This document shows, in pieces, positions 23,279 through 33,623 of a stretch of 64,000 nt of DNA. Below the pieces are notes generated by a model that saw nothing but the letters and a program-made list of their open reading frames with translations, searched no databases and had not been told where the DNA came from. Made by a program: the position numbers and the translations under genes. Each line of letters starts with the position of its first letter. Position 1 is the stretch's first letter. Origin of the DNA: Porpolomopsis calyptriformis (taxonomy: Eukaryota > Basidiomycota > Agaricomycetes > Agaricales > Hygrophoraceae); contig OX621165.1 of NCBI GenBank assembly GCA_951640195.1, forward strand, positions 1,116,001 through 1,180,000. Reading direction: 5' to 3'.

Positions 23279-26200
23279 TCAACGTAGGCGTTGGAGATGT
23301 CTCGAGCAGTCTCGTAATAGCCAGCGAGGCGCGTAACAGGGAACAGCAGGGAGGTAATGGCCATATCGTCGTTGGATATCCACGGCCGAAAGAGGGAGCG
23401 TGAGCTGGTACAGACGGAGTACTTGGCCACGGCTGTCCAGTCGTGCAACGAGGGTAACCGCGTTGACTGAGCCTTCCTCGTAGATCCAGACTCGTCGTAC
23501 ATGTGTGGGGAGGTGGGGGAGGAGAATAGAAATGTCGAAATCGGAATCCAGGGCACGATCGACTTCGACGGGCGTGAGCGGGACGAGGACATCGATGTTG
23601 TCGGACATCGTTGGTGGTTTGTAGCCTTCACCGTACGAATCCGTAATCGGGTCGTAAAGGCGATCGTTGATGCCAAAGAAATCGTCCATGCGAATGACGC
23701 GGACCTGAAGCCTCGGGGCTGGTCGTTTCGGGTTCAGAGCGTGGAACTCGTCGACTAGCTCTTGGGCATGTGCGACATCGGATGCGGATTGCCAAGTATT
23801 CTCTTCGTTGGTGTAGCCTTCCCAATGTACCAGATATTGGAGCTGTTTCCGATGGACTCGGGAATCCAGAATTTTCTCGACGACGTATTCGGTTTCGTCG
23901 TTCACTTGGAGGGGAGGAGGGGGAGAAGGAGCCTTTTGGTTGGGAAAGGAAGGATGACGGTATGGGGATAGATAGGACTCATTGAAGACTGGGTGTAAGC
24001 CCATCCATTCGTGGGGGAGTTCGAGTCGGTAGGCGGAACGACCAATTTTCTCGATGACCTTGAAGGGTCCGAAGCGTTTGTTATCGAGCTTCTTCATTGC
24101 ACGATTGGTCTTGATGTTCGTGGCGGCGAGCCAGACCTTATCTCCGGGGGCGTACTCTTGAATGGGTCGGGATCGCTTATCGTGACTAACCTTCATTTGT
24201 TCGTTGGCTTGCCTGAGAGCGGACTCGGTCTCTTGACGGACTCGCTTCATTTGTTCTGCGAACTGGGTGGCGGATTCGTTTCGGACTTCTCTTCGGGTGT
24301 CGTTTCCGGACCAAGGGTGCTGACCGTAATTGACGTAGAAGGGAGTTTGGGTGGTGGCAGCGTGGACAGAGTTATTGTACGAGAACTCAGCTAATGCCAA
24401 CCATTCCTTCCAATTGTCCTGACGATGATTGATGAAGACTCGCAGATATTGTTCGAGAGTCTGATTCATTCGTTCGGACTGGCCATCAGTTTGAGGGTGG
24501 TAGGCGGTGGAAACGTTTTGTGTCGTGCCTAAGAGGCGGAAGAGATCGGTCATGTACTTGGATACGAACCGTGGATCGCGATCGTGAATAATCCGTCGTG
24601 GAACTCCGTGATCTCGGACGATGCGGTCTCGAATGATCTTCGCGAAGCCTTCCGAATTGAGTTCGATGTGAGTAGCTTCGAACTTGACGGCTTTCGAAAA
24701 GGTATCGACAATGGTCAGGACGGCATTGTAACCCTGACACTCGGGGATCGGTCCTATGAGGTCGACGGTGACCGTATCCCAAGGGCGAATCGGGGGATCG
24801 AATGGGTGAAGCGGGGTCTTCGCGGGTAGACGAGATGCCTTGGTGCGTTGGCAAGTCTCACAACCGGAGATGTACTGTTTCACGTCTCGACGGACGGTGG
24901 GCCACCAGTAGTCACGACAAAGGACTTCAGTGGTCTTGAAGGGACCGTAATGTCCGGACAAAGGATTGTCGTGATACCGAGAGATAATCTCGCCACGGAG
25001 GGGTTTGTCGACAGAGACGTAAATCCGATCGTTGAAGGTAAGGATACCATCGTCTTGAGTCTTCCAATCGTTTTCTTGTTTTTTCTGAAGGAGTGTGACG
25101 GAATCTTCTTGGTTCCGATAGGAATCCTTGATGCGTAAGCGAAGGTGGTTGGGTTCGACATCGAGTTGAACCGGTCGGAGGTCTATGATAGGGTGAGAGG
25201 AAGCAGAAAAAAGAGAGTTAGGCAAAAGAATCGTGTCGTCGTTATCGTCCACCCCCCTCGCAAATCCTGGTCGTCTCGACAGGATGTCAGCCTTCGAATT
25301 GGCCTTACCAGCGACGTGATGAAGGGTGAAATGGAAATCCTGCAACTCCGTAAGCCAGCGTGCCTGATGTCTGTTGAGTTTCTGCGGCTTCTTGAAGTAC
25401 TGGAGGTTGGCGTGGTCTGTCCAAACCTCAAAGACTTGTTTCACGGACAACAGATGTTTGCGGAACTCTTGGAGAGCAGCCATTATTGCGAGGAGTTCGC
25501 GATCGTAAACTTGATAATTTCGTTCCGCGGGACTGAAGGACTTCGAGAGGAATCCGATGGGCTTCCAGATGTTTTCTTGTTTTTGCGAGAGTATAGCGCC
25601 CAAAGCATATTCTGAAGCGTCAGTCTCGACGCGGAGTAAGTCATAATCATTAGCGATAGAAAGGACAGGAGCAGAGGTAATGATAGTCTTGAGGACGTCG
25701 AAAGCGTCCTGACATTGATCAGTCCATTTGAAAAGAGTGTTGCCAGTTAAGACATTAAGGGGGCGGGCGATACCGGCGAAATGATGGATGAAGCGACGGT
25801 AGAAATTGCAGAATCTGAGGAACGACTGAACGTCGCGTTTGCAGGTCGGAATCGGCCAATCGGTGATACCTTGGACTTTGATCGGATCCATCCTGACTTG
25901 ACCTTCCGAGACAATGACTCCGAGGTATTCCACTTGCCTCTGGTCGAATTCGCATTTATCGGGCTTGAGATAAAGTTTGTGTTCGCGAAGTAAGGACATG
26001 ACTTCGTGGACGTGCCGATGATGCGTTTCGAGATCCTTGTCAAAGATCAGTATATCGTCGATATAGATTAGTACGTGACCTTGGTGGATCTGGACGTGGA
26101 AAATGTCGTTCATCATTGTCTGGAAAGTGGCAGGCGAGTTTGTGAGTCCAAAGAACATGACCAGAGGTTCGAACAAGCCACGGTTGGTCCTGAATGCGGC

Positions 26201-27295
26201 TTTGTGTTCGTCGCCTCCCTTGATGCGAACGTTGTTGTAGCCCCAACGAATGTCCAATTTGGTGAAGTAGCGGGCATTCTGGAGGGTGTCGATGAGCTCA
26301 GTGATCAAAGGGAGTGGGTAACGATTCTTGATGGTCATATCGTTCAATTTACGGTAGTCCTGGATCGGGCGCAATCGACCATCTTTCTTCTTGATAAAGA
26401 AGAAGGGAGAAGCGATGGGAGAGATTGAGGGGCGAATTCGTCCAGTTCGGAGGTTTTCTTCGAGGAATTCGTCAAGTTGAGAACGTTCCTCCACGCTCAG
26501 GGGGTAGATCTTGCAATCGAGCTTCTCGTCGGTTCCGGGGAGTAGTTCAATCGCGTGGTCCCAAGGGCGAGGTGGTGGCAGTTCATCGAAGTCTTTCTTG
26601 GTGAAGACGTCTTGAAATTCGTGAAGATAGTCGGGGACGATGTCCTTCCAATCGCGGTCTTTCTCCTGAGCTTCAGCAGCCTTGATCGCGAGTTCTTGCG
26701 ATTTGGTCATCAACCGAATTCGGATGGCAGGGGTGAGGTCGATCATGAGGAGACGATCGTCGTCCTCCAAGATGAGGTTGTTGATGTCGGAAGAATCAAC
26801 GGAGGGATGACAGTCCGGTGGACATTGGTTGAAATCGAGGGTGCCGGTCTTCCAGTCCATAGAGGGATTGTGGGTCTTGAGCCAATCATGTCCGAGGAAA
26901 ATTTGTCCTTTGCCGAGGTTTGTCACGCCAAAGCTGATTCTCTCCACGTGGGTTCCGATCCGTAGCTCGAGGGTGACCATATCCGTGATGGGGCCTTCGG
27001 TATTAGGCTGTCCATCGGCGTTGTGTACTCGGACGGGTCGAGCGAGAGGAGTCGTATGGAGATCGTGGTCTCGGACGTACTTGACATCGATACAGGAGCC
27101 TTCGCATCCGCTATCGACGAGAGCGGTGGCAGTGTGCTCCGTACGATCGTCCAAGGTGACAAGATGAGCTCGGAGGACGAGTTGATTCCCCTGGGAGCCG
27201 CGAACGAAGACGTGGGGTTGTTTGAGTTCGTTCAGAGCTCGAATGGCACTTTCTGGGGTAAGGGCGGTGATTTCATCGATGGTGGACTGTACCAT
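23279..27295 (-). CDS. pol polyprotein of element B (PR-RT-RNaseH-IN-chromodomain)
   Basis: Intact 1338-residue frame from ATG 27295. Aspartic protease active site VDSGCEGSC at about residue 60; RT core with FFIKKKDGRLRPIQDYRKL near 305 and catalytic YIDDILIF near 411; RNase H VETDASEYALGAILSQ near 560; integrase HHCC finger (GHYGPFKTTEVLCRDYWW; CETCQRTK) and catalytic core beginning TVDLIGPIPECQGYNAV near 845; then GPFKVIEKIGRSAYRLEL and a chromodomain (YLVHWEGYTNEENTWQS) near 1150. About 150 further residues follow the chromodomain, with no recognised domain. The frame continues upstream of this ATG through a single TAG into a 103-residue leader (27631-27320), so the true N-terminus may lie there. 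The element looks recently active. Confidence 0.95.
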   Translation of the reverse strand: MVQSTIDEITALTPESAIRALNELKQPHVFVRGSQGNQLVLRAHLVTLDDRTEHTATALVDSGCEGSCIDVKYVRDHDLHTTPLARPVRVHNADGQPNTEGPITDMVTLELRIGTHVERISFGVTNLGKGQIFLGHDWLKTHNPSMDWKTGTLDFNQCPPDCHPSVDSSDINNLILEDDDRLLMIDLTPAIRIRLMTKSQELAIKAAEAQEKDRDWKDIVPDYLHEFQDVFTKKDFDELPPPRPWDHAIELLPGTDEKLDCKIYPLSVEERSQLDEFLEENLRTGRIRPSISPIASPFFFIKKKDGRLRPIQDYRKLNDMTIKNRYPLPLITELIDTLQNARYFTKLDIRWGYNNVRIKGGDEHKAAFRTNRGLFEPLVMFFGLTNSPATFQTMMNDIFHVQIHQGHVLIYIDDILIFDKDLETHHRHVHEVMSLLREHKLYLKPDKCEFDQRQVEYLGVIVSEGQVRMDPIKVQGITDWPIPTCKRDVQSFLRFCNFYRRFIHHFAGIARPLNVLTGNTLFKWTDQCQDAFDVLKTIITSAPVLSIANDYDLLRVETDASEYALGAILSQKQENIWKPIGFLSKSFSPAERNYQVYDRELLAIMAALQEFRKHLLSVKQVFEVWTDHANLQYFKKPQKLNRHQARWLTELQDFHFTLHHVAGKANSKADILSRRPGFARGVDDNDDTILLPNSLFSASSHPIIDLRPVQLDVEPNHLRLRIKDSYRNQEDSVTLLQKKQENDWKTQDDGILTFNDRIYVSVDKPLRGEIISRYHDNPLSGHYGPFKTTEVLCRDYWWPTVRRDVKQYISGCETCQRTKASRLPAKTPLHPFDPPIRPWDTVTVDLIGPIPECQGYNAVLTIVDTFSKAVKFEATHIELNSEGFAKIIRDRIVRDHGVPRRIIHDRDPRFVSKYMTDLFRLLGTTQNVSTAYHPQTDGQSERMNQTLEQYLRVFINHRQDNWKEWLALAEFSYNNSVHAATTQTPFYVNYGQHPWSGNDTRREVRNESATQFAEQMKRVRQETESALRQANEQMKVSHDKRSRPIQEYAPGDKVWLAATNIKTNRAMKKLDNKRFGPFKVIEKIGRSAYRLELPHEWMGLHPVFNESYLSPYRHPSFPNQKAPSPPPPLQVNDETEYVVEKILDSRVHRKQLQYLVHWEGYTNEENTWQSASDVAHAQELVDEFHALNPKRPAPRLQVRVIRMDDFFGINDRLYDPITDSYGEGYKPPTMSDNIDVLVPLTPVEVDRALDSDFDISILLPHLPTHVRRVWIYEEGSVNAVTLVARLDSRGQVLRLYQLTLPLSAVDIQRRYGHYLPAVPCYAPRWLLRDCSRHLQRLR

Positions 27296-27319
27296 CTCTC
27301 GCGATCGTGCAGGATGCGA

Positions 27320-27631
27320 CTAGTGCTGAAGAATGGAGATCGCGGAATTAGCGTTTTCCTTAATGGCATTAACGATGTCTAAAGGTGTTAAAAGAGTGTT
27401 GACGTCGATCGAATCGACAGAGTGAGACAATGGTTCGAGAGTGGGGATTTCGGGGCGTTCGATGCGTGCGTCTGACGGAACAAGTTTCGGAGAGGGAGAA
27501 ACAACGGGGATATTGGATTCGGGTATAATAGGTGTTGTACACGCCGTCGTTATAGATAAAGGAGAAATGTCCGATATGATGTTATGCCAGAGCAGGCAAC
27601 TACCAGTCGAGTGAAGGGAACGCATCTTCAT
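27320..27631 (-). CDS. leader ORF between gag and pol of element B
   Basis: A 103-residue frame whose ATG (27631-27629) overlaps the gag stop in the tetranucleotide ATGA and which ends at TAG 27322-27320. It is in the same frame as pol, separated from the pol ATG by that stop plus eight codons. It probably is the N-terminal part of the protease-pol precursor, ending by a CAG or similar to TAG mutation or by a read-through stop. No domain is recognised. Confidence 0.6.
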   Translation of the reverse strand: MKMRSLHSTGSCLLWHNIISDISPLSITTACTTPIIPESNIPVVSPSPKLVPSDARIERPEIPTLEPLSHSVDSIDVNTLLTPLDIVNAIKENANSAISILQH

Positions 27632-29067
27632 CGACCGTCGACAAAATCCGATTCGTCATCCGGGGCGGGGGTTTCGTTTGCCGAGCTATGCTCCTCTTCG
27701 GAAAGGAGGTTCTTCAGCTCGTTCAATTCCGACGTGGTCATGTCGTAAAAAAGGGCGCGAACGTTCACAACGGCCTTTTCCTTGGGACAGTCTCGGCGGA
27801 AGTGTCCTAACTCTCCACAGTTGAAACAACGGTGGGTCTGACGGGTCTTGTCCACGTCCATGGGCCTGCCTTGTCCACCATGAATGATCCCGGTGGGGAC
27901 ACGGCGGTCTTCGGCGGGGTGAGCCTGGGGACGGGGGAAGGTCCGGGGTACGAATCGCGAGGTAGGAGCGGTCGGGCGACGAGCTTGTTCCTGTTGTCGG
28001 TAACGTTCGTGAAGTTGCCTGATGGCTACGGCCTTTTCAACGTAGTCGGTCCATACGGTGGGGAGGGGAGGGTTGAGGTACATTTGGCGAACGATGTCGC
28101 GATGGATGTTTTTCTCGAATATGCGAATCTTTTCTTTATCCTGGCTGAGGCCAGCGAGTTTTGCCTTCATCTCGTACCTGACGAGGTATTCCACGATGAG
28201 CGACGACCCTTGCGTCATGGTCTCGATCTCTTCTCGTGCGCGTTGCTCTGAGGCGGTATCCGTGAAAGCTCTGTCGAGGCCGAGCTTGAAGTCAGCCCAA
28301 TCAGGGAAGGGGACAGCGTTGCCTTGGGCATCGGTCTGGTCGAGGAAATCATCGACGAATTGTTGAGCCCAGATGGCGGCGGTCCCTTCTTTCATGTAAG
28401 AAAGGGTGACGAGGGCGCGTTCGGTTTTGTCAGTGATGCTACGGCCAGCGAGGAAGATGACGACTTGTCGGTACCAATCTCTGTAAGTCTTAGGGTCGCC
28501 ATTGAACGTGCTAGGTTCGGCGAGCTTGATCTTACTGGAGACGACGGCAGCCATTGGAGGAGCAAGGAGGGGACTGTTGGGTGGTGACGGAGAAGGAGAT
28601 GTGTGAGGAGTTGGATTCAGTTCGGGGTCCGCACCGAGGGGGAGAGGCAGTGGCTCTCGAGAGGAAGGGCTTGGTTTTCTGGAGGAGAGAGAAGAAGGAA
28701 CTGAAGGAGGCGGGTCTGAAGGTTCGGGTTCTGGTTCGAATTCCACAGAGGTGACCCGTTGCTTCCCTTTGGAGGTGGGTCGCGAGAAAGGTGGGTCAGT
28801 AGGTGGGGGAGGAGTTCGTCGAGGTCTGAGACCTAAGAAAGAGAACGAGACGGGAGCTTGCGGTACGTAAGTGGAGGGCCCTGATTCGAGCGAGGAAATA
28901 GAGGGAAGAAGAGGAGGGAGGAACTGCGACGAGAAGGGCGAGTGGATCTCGTGGTCTTCAGCGTCCTGGAACTCTTGTTCCTCTTCGGTTTCTGATGCGC
29001 TGTAGGAAGGCCTTCGTGACGGACGAGACGTGTTGGCTAGTGGTCGAGTACGAGATGGATCTCTCAC
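27628..29067 (-). CDS. gag of element B
   Basis: Open frame ending at 27628. The conserved capsid-like core begins at ATG 28554 (MAAVVSSKIKLAEPSTFNGD) and includes TYRDWYRQVVIFLAGRS, WADFKLGLDRAF and MYLNPPLPTVWTDYVEKAV, with a CCHC zinc knuckle CFNCGELGHFRRDC near the C-terminus for RNA binding. The part upstream of 28554 is Ser/Pro/acidic. The frame has no ATG at its upstream limit; a different frame (29486-29064, Ser/Pro-rich and acidic) overlaps it by a few bases, so an intron or a frameshift may join the two. The exact gag start is therefore not settled. Confidence 0.88.
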   Translation of the reverse strand: MRDPSRTRPLANTSRPSRRPSYSASETEEEQEFQDAEDHEIHSPFSSQFLPPLLPSISSLESGPSTYVPQAPVSFSFLGLRPRRTPPPPTDPPFSRPTSKGKQRVTSVEFEPEPEPSDPPPSVPSSLSSRKPSPSSREPLPLPLGADPELNPTPHTSPSPSPPNSPLLAPPMAAVVSSKIKLAEPSTFNGDPKTYRDWYRQVVIFLAGRSITDKTERALVTLSYMKEGTAAIWAQQFVDDFLDQTDAQGNAVPFPDWADFKLGLDRAFTDTASEQRAREEIETMTQGSSLIVEYLVRYEMKAKLAGLSQDKEKIRIFEKNIHRDIVRQMYLNPPLPTVWTDYVEKAVAIRQLHERYRQQEQARRPTAPTSRFVPRTFPRPQAHPAEDRRVPTGIIHGGQGRPMDVDKTRQTHRCFNCGELGHFRRDCPKEKAVVNVRALFYDMTTSELNELKNLLSEEEHSSANETPAPDDESDFVDGR

Positions 29068-29486
29068 ACGTCTTGCGTATCACGTCGTCGGAAAACGTAG
29101 ATGATGGGGATGACGGCTTGTTCTGTGAGGCGACGAGGGCGGTGAACGTGAACACGAACTTGAAGATGGACGACGGGCTCTACTTCAAGGAGCGTAGATG
29201 GGTCTGACGGATCTTCAGTCGGAGAAGACGGGGCGGTATTAAAGGATTCCTCAGATGAGGACGACGAAGGAGACAAAGGTGGAGAAGGGGCGAGATCGGG
29301 TTCGTAGAATTCGTCGGCCAACGGGTTGAGCTGCTCGGTGAGAGAATCGAGCTCTGTCGGCGACAAGTCTAGTGCGGCGGCGGCGATCAGACGTGCGTTG
29401 CTAATGAGCTCGGACGTCGACGCCTGGTGTGGCTCGGGGTTAGTGAGGGCGTAGGGCGGGGGCGGTGATGGAGAGCGCGAGGCCAA
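29064..29486 (-). CDS. possible N-terminal gag ORF of element B
   Basis: Open frame between the primer-binding site and the main gag frame, overlapping it at GTGA (29067-29064). Composition is Ser/Pro/Glu-rich (SPSPPPPYALTNPEPHQAS; DLSPTELDSLTEQLNPLADE), as in many gag N-termini. There is no ATG at its start. It may be the 5' part of gag separated by a frameshift or an intron. Confidence 0.45.
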   Translation of the reverse strand: MASRSPSPPPPYALTNPEPHQASTSELISNARLIAAAALDLSPTELDSLTEQLNPLADEFYEPDLAPSPPLSPSSSSSEESFNTAPSSPTEDPSDPSTLLEVEPVVHLQVRVHVHRPRRLTEQAVIPIIYVFRRRDTQDV

Positions 29487-29692
29487 AATGGTGGTCGAAT
29501 CAATTACCGTGCGGGGATGTCAGAGTCACCCGTGGTTCACTGAACGAGAGAGGTTGGCCTGCAGGGGGAGCCTGGGTGGGGATTCCAAAGCAACAACGAC
29601 GGTCCTTGTCTGACGGATCAAACAATGACGGACGTTGTCAGACGAATCTTGACCAGGGACTTTTTGCGGAGAAAAGCAGAGGGAAAGGGATG

Positions 29693-29704
29693 AGTTTCGA
29701 TTTC
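29693..29704 (-). promoter_or_regulatory. self-primer binding site of element B
   Basis: The 12 bases next to the 5' LTR read GAAATCGAAACT on the element's sense strand. They are perfectly complementary to AGTTTCGATTTC at 29808-29797 inside the LTR, which lies about 30 nt after a TATA-like ATAAATA and so is a likely transcript 5' end. This matches the self-priming arrangement of Tf1/sushi elements rather than a tRNA primer site (no TGG start). Confidence 0.8.
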
Positions 29705-30103
29705 TGTTAAGGCGCAGTGATCTTTCGGTCGGCTTCAGAGGGTCAACGGATAGAACAGAGATCCTAGTCGAATGACAAGGGGGGGGTGTCTATGTTGAAA
29801 TCGAAACTAAGGATACAAACTCTAGCTACGCTATTTATCTATGTTCTGAGTTTGAATCTTTGTTTCAACGGCGATCCATGGAACAGCTGATTCAGCTGCT
29901 GCGGAGGGCTGCGCAGCTGCGGATGTCGTCATTGCCGACCAATGGCGGAAGTCGCTCGTGCGTGACAGTGACAGGTGTGACAGTCACGGTCACAAGTGAC
30001 CAGAGGGATGAGATAGACAAGATAAGGGGGGTGATGAATGAATGAGATAAGATTAGATAGACTGCGATAAGATAAAAATGAAAAGAATGAACGCATCGTA
30101 ACA
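29705..30103 (-). repeat. 5' LTR of element B
   Basis: 399 bp, TGTTACGATG...CGCCTTAACA on the minus strand. Contains ATAAATA box and, downstream, the presumed start of R at 29808. Followed on the plus side by target duplication AAATC (30104-30108). Confidence 0.95.
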
Positions 30104-30132
30104 AAATCTCCTTCTTCATAGGAGGGTGAAGG

Positions 30133-30532
30133 TGTCACGGTCGTAATTTTCCTTCTCTTTCTTTATCTTATCGTATGCAAACCTATCTCTTATCTTGGGA
30201 TTCCCCCCATTTGTTATCGGGATTCCCCATTACCTTTCTCCGGGATTCCCCACTACTTTACCCATATGCGGACACACTTCATTTCCGTTATGTTTCAACC
30301 CCTTTATGATTTGTCATCGATCACGATGACTCATCCTTATCTCTACCTCATGTTATGTCGCACTGACTCACACAGATAAGTAGTCAGTATATAAAGAGTA
30401 CTTCTGTACGTATCAGACCTTAAGTCTGATTCCTCGTTAGCCTACTCATAACAAGGACTTGGAACCATCCTCTATATCTCTTGGGACAGAACACCCGAAG
30501 TAAAACGCGTTCCGAACAACCGGTTTATAACA
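30133..30532 (+). repeat. solo LTR, family C, inserted in pol of element C
   Basis: 400 bp in the orientation opposite to its host element (TGTCACGG at 30133, TTATAACA ending 30532). Flanked by GAAGG at 30128-30132 and 30533-30537. Removing the LTR and one GAAGG restores the integrase reading frame between KRKP and SYEEGD. TATATAAAG lies near 30390. Confidence 0.95.
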
Positions 30533-33500
30533 GAAGGTTTCCGTTTACGATCGGCATATTTCTTCATTGACTCCGTTGTCTTTGATAAGGATCGTTCGGC
30601 ATTTTGCTGTGTGCGTGTAAGGCATTCGTGAAAGGTATTTGCTGCGGGCACATTGCTTTGATCCGGAATAACTGTGGGAAGGTGAGGATGACATCCATAT
30701 TCCATATAGAACGGTGATTGTGAAGTAGCAGAGTGTTGTCGATTGTTGTAGGCGAATTCCGCAGAAGCGAGCCATTCCAACCAGTCGTCCTGCATAAAGT
30801 TGGTATAGAAACGTAAGTAAACTTTGAGTTCTTGATTGGTACGTTCCGTTTGACCATCTGTTTGAGGATAATATGCAGTGGAGAGACCGGAGATGATTCC
30901 TAAGGAGTTATTAAGGGCTTCTGTGAATTTGGACGCAAATTGTACTCCACGATCGGATATAACCTTTTGGGGCCATCCATGATGTTTCCAGACGTGATTC
31001 TGAAAGAGTTTCGCAGCACCTTCTGATGAAAGATTGGAAGTTGTTGGAATGAAATGAGCACGTTTAGTGAAACGATCGACAACGACCATTACAGCATCAT
31101 AGCCTTGTGACTTAGGGAGTTCGACGATGAGATCGACGGTAATTTCCTTCCATGGTTCCGTAGAGGGGGGTATGGGTTGGAGTAATCCTGATGGCTTCGA
31201 GGGGAAGTTCTTGTTTTGTTGACAAGCGGGGCAGGATCGAACGTAGTTGGTGATGTCTTGTAAGGCACCATCCCAAATAAAGTTACGAAGGATGAGTTCC
31301 TTTGTCTTCTCAATGCCAGGGTGGCCAGCGTGGGGGTAGGCGTGGGACAGTTGTATAATGTCTGTGCGCAGAGATACTTCCTCTGGCACCACTATCCGAC
31401 CTTCAACATTGCGTACAAGCCTATCAGCTTGGGTCCAAGCGAGTGAGGCATCCTCGAGTTTATCTTGGATCTTCTGTGGGAGTGGGATTTTGAAGCGTAA
31501 TCTAGAGAGAAGGCTTGAATTCGACAATTTGATGATTGAATTTATCCATCGGTCGCGCGCTATCAGAACTTCGTTCTCCACGTCGGCTTCGACGTCGGGC
31601 AAATAATCCGGGCGCCTGGACAAGCCGTCGGCCTTGTTCTTCCTTCCTGGAACGTATTCAATCTTGAACCCGAATCTGGACAGATATTCAGACTAACGAG
31701 TTTGGCGGTTCGATAGGCGAAGGTTCTTGGAAAAGTATCATAAAGCCAAACTGTCCATCCTGATGAGAATATCGTGTCTCGCTCCTTCGAGAAGATGACG
31801 CCATTGCTTAAAGGAATCAATGATCGCCAGGAGCTCTAGATCGTGGGTAGGGTAGTTCTTTTTGGCAGGAGAGGTAGATCTTGAGTGATAACCAACAGGT
31901 TTCCAGTGTCTGTCGTGAAGTTGGGAGAGTATTCCTGCGATTCCAATGATAGAGGCGTCGGTTTCCAAGCAATAGGGGAGATCGCGATCAGGAATATGAA
32001 GAACAGGCGTGTTCGTCAAAAGGGATTTGATGTTGTCGAAGGCTTCTTGTCTCCGAGGAGTCCATTCCCACACAGTTTCATTGTGTAAGAGTTCATAGAG
32101 AGGGGTAGCGACTTTGGAGAAACTTTTGATATATCTTCGCCAAAAGTTCGCACTGCCCAAGAAGGATTGGAGTTGTTTCACTGTTTCTGGAATAGGCCAA
32201 GACATGATAGCGTCGACCTTCTTCGGATTAGTGGTGATTCGTCCTTTGGATAGGACGACTCCGAGATAAATGACTTCTTCCTTCTCGAACTGGCATTTGA
32301 CGGGTTTACACGAGAGTCTGTGTTTCTTCATGATATCTAGAGTTCTGAAGGTCAAGCATCGCAATTCCTGTAAATCATCTCCACAAACAAGCACGTCATC
32401 GATATAAATGAAAACATTTCCAGAGTCCAGGACTTTTTTGAATCTTGTGTCAATCATCCGTTGAAAGGTGGCTGGTGAGTTCCACAAACCAAAGAACATG
32501 ACGGTGGGTTCGAAGGCGCCTGCTTCAGTAATAAAAGCAGCTTTCCATTCATCGCCTTCCTTCATCCTGACGTTGTTGAATCCCCATTGGATATCCATGA
32601 CTGTGAACAGAGACGCTGTTAGGAGTTTAGGTCGTTGGAGTATTTGATGAAGGAGAGGAAGGGGATAATGGTCAGGAACCGTGTGTTCATTGAGGTAGCG
32701 ATAATCCTCGATAGGGCGTAAGCCAGCGTTCTTACCTTTAGCATTCACTTCCTCGGCTTTCTTTCCAAAGAAGAACAGAGAGACTTGTTTCGATTTGGAA
32801 GTTCGTATTCATCCAGTAGATAAGTTTTCGTCGATGAACTTGTGTAAGTGATCCATCTCAAGAGGGGACATTGCGTATTTCACACCTTTGACTGGCTTGA
32901 AGGTTTCATCCAGTTCTATGGCGTGGTTGAATTCCGAATGCGGTGGAAGGCGGTCGAAGGATTCTTTGGCAAAGACACTAGAATAGTCTTTCCAGTATAC
33001 CTCCGGTACAAACTTTCGCATATCTTCTTCCACCGTGCTGGCTCGGGATTCATCCGACTTCGATACGCATCGATTCATGGCCAGCGTGACCGATTCCATT
33101 CCCGGTGACTCCGCATCTTTCACTATCTATCGTGGAAGAGGGAAATTTTTGCTATCCAGAGCCAGTGTTGCCTCTTTCCAATCGATGTTGGGGTTGTGCT
33201 TTTTGAGCCACGGGAAGCCGAGGATAATATCCGTCTTAGATCCGAGATCAGTCACTTCCAATCGGATCCGTTCATTGTGTCCTCCAGGAGCCTCTAACCA
33301 AATGTCAATATCGTTCTCGATGGGTCCTCCTCGGTTTTCAGATCCATCTGCATTCTGTACAGGGATTGGGGTTTCCAATCATGTTAGAGTAAAATTGTGG
33401 CGAGTTGCAAAGGATTCGTCCACGAAATTTCCAGAGGCTCCACTATCAACCAGAGCAGTGGCCGGAACACGTCGACCAGTGTTGGTAGCTTCAATCCAAA

Positions 33501-33623
33501 TGTCCAAAATGAGTCCGAGATTGCCTTCTTCAAGAGTACCAAGAATTCGAAATAGATTGCATGGAGTGGTGGTACATTCTTGAGTAGATACGTCCGTAAC
33601 GGTAGGCGAAGCGTTCGGACTCT

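Larger units (their letters stand above)
22847..30103 (-). mobile_element. Ty3/gypsy retrotransposon B, young, nested in C
   Basis: 7257-bp element on the minus strand with 399-bp LTRs (29705-30103 5', 22847-23245 3') and a 5-bp target duplication AAATC at 22842-22846 and 30104-30108. By eye the LTRs differ at only two positions, both G/A, so insertion is recent. It encodes gag with a CCHC zinc knuckle and an uninterrupted 1338-residue pol. The insertion lies within the integrase region of element C, between the EGD and LVW segments. Confidence 0.96.
22415..33583 (-). pseudogene. pol of element C, split into three pieces
   Basis: Reading down the minus strand: aspartic protease around 33,500-33,150 (ALVDSGASGNFVDESFATRH), RT from 32,770 (NAGLRPIEDYRYLNEHTVPD; catalytic YIDDVLVCGDD near 32,400), RNase H (LETDASIIGIAGILSQ), integrase zinc finger (HAGHPGIEKTKELILRNF; CPACQQNK) and DDE core (ITVDLIVELPKSQGYDAV), then SYEEGD. 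The solo LTR (30133-30532) interrupts just after RKRKPS, element B after EEGD, and the protein resumes at 22841 with LVWLDTKNIKTTRPSKKLDN and a chromodomain (KYLVKWKGYLIEEATWED). In-frame stops: 33379-33381, 33127-33129, 32809-32811, 31738-31740, 31693-31695 and 22781-22783. Four are TGA where Arg is expected. Confidence 0.9.

Noticed and set aside
21083..30532. LTRs at 21083 and 30133 first considered as the two ends of one element
   Set aside because: They lie in opposite orientation; the true partner of 21083-21482 is 35215-35625, supported by the shared AGCAG duplication.
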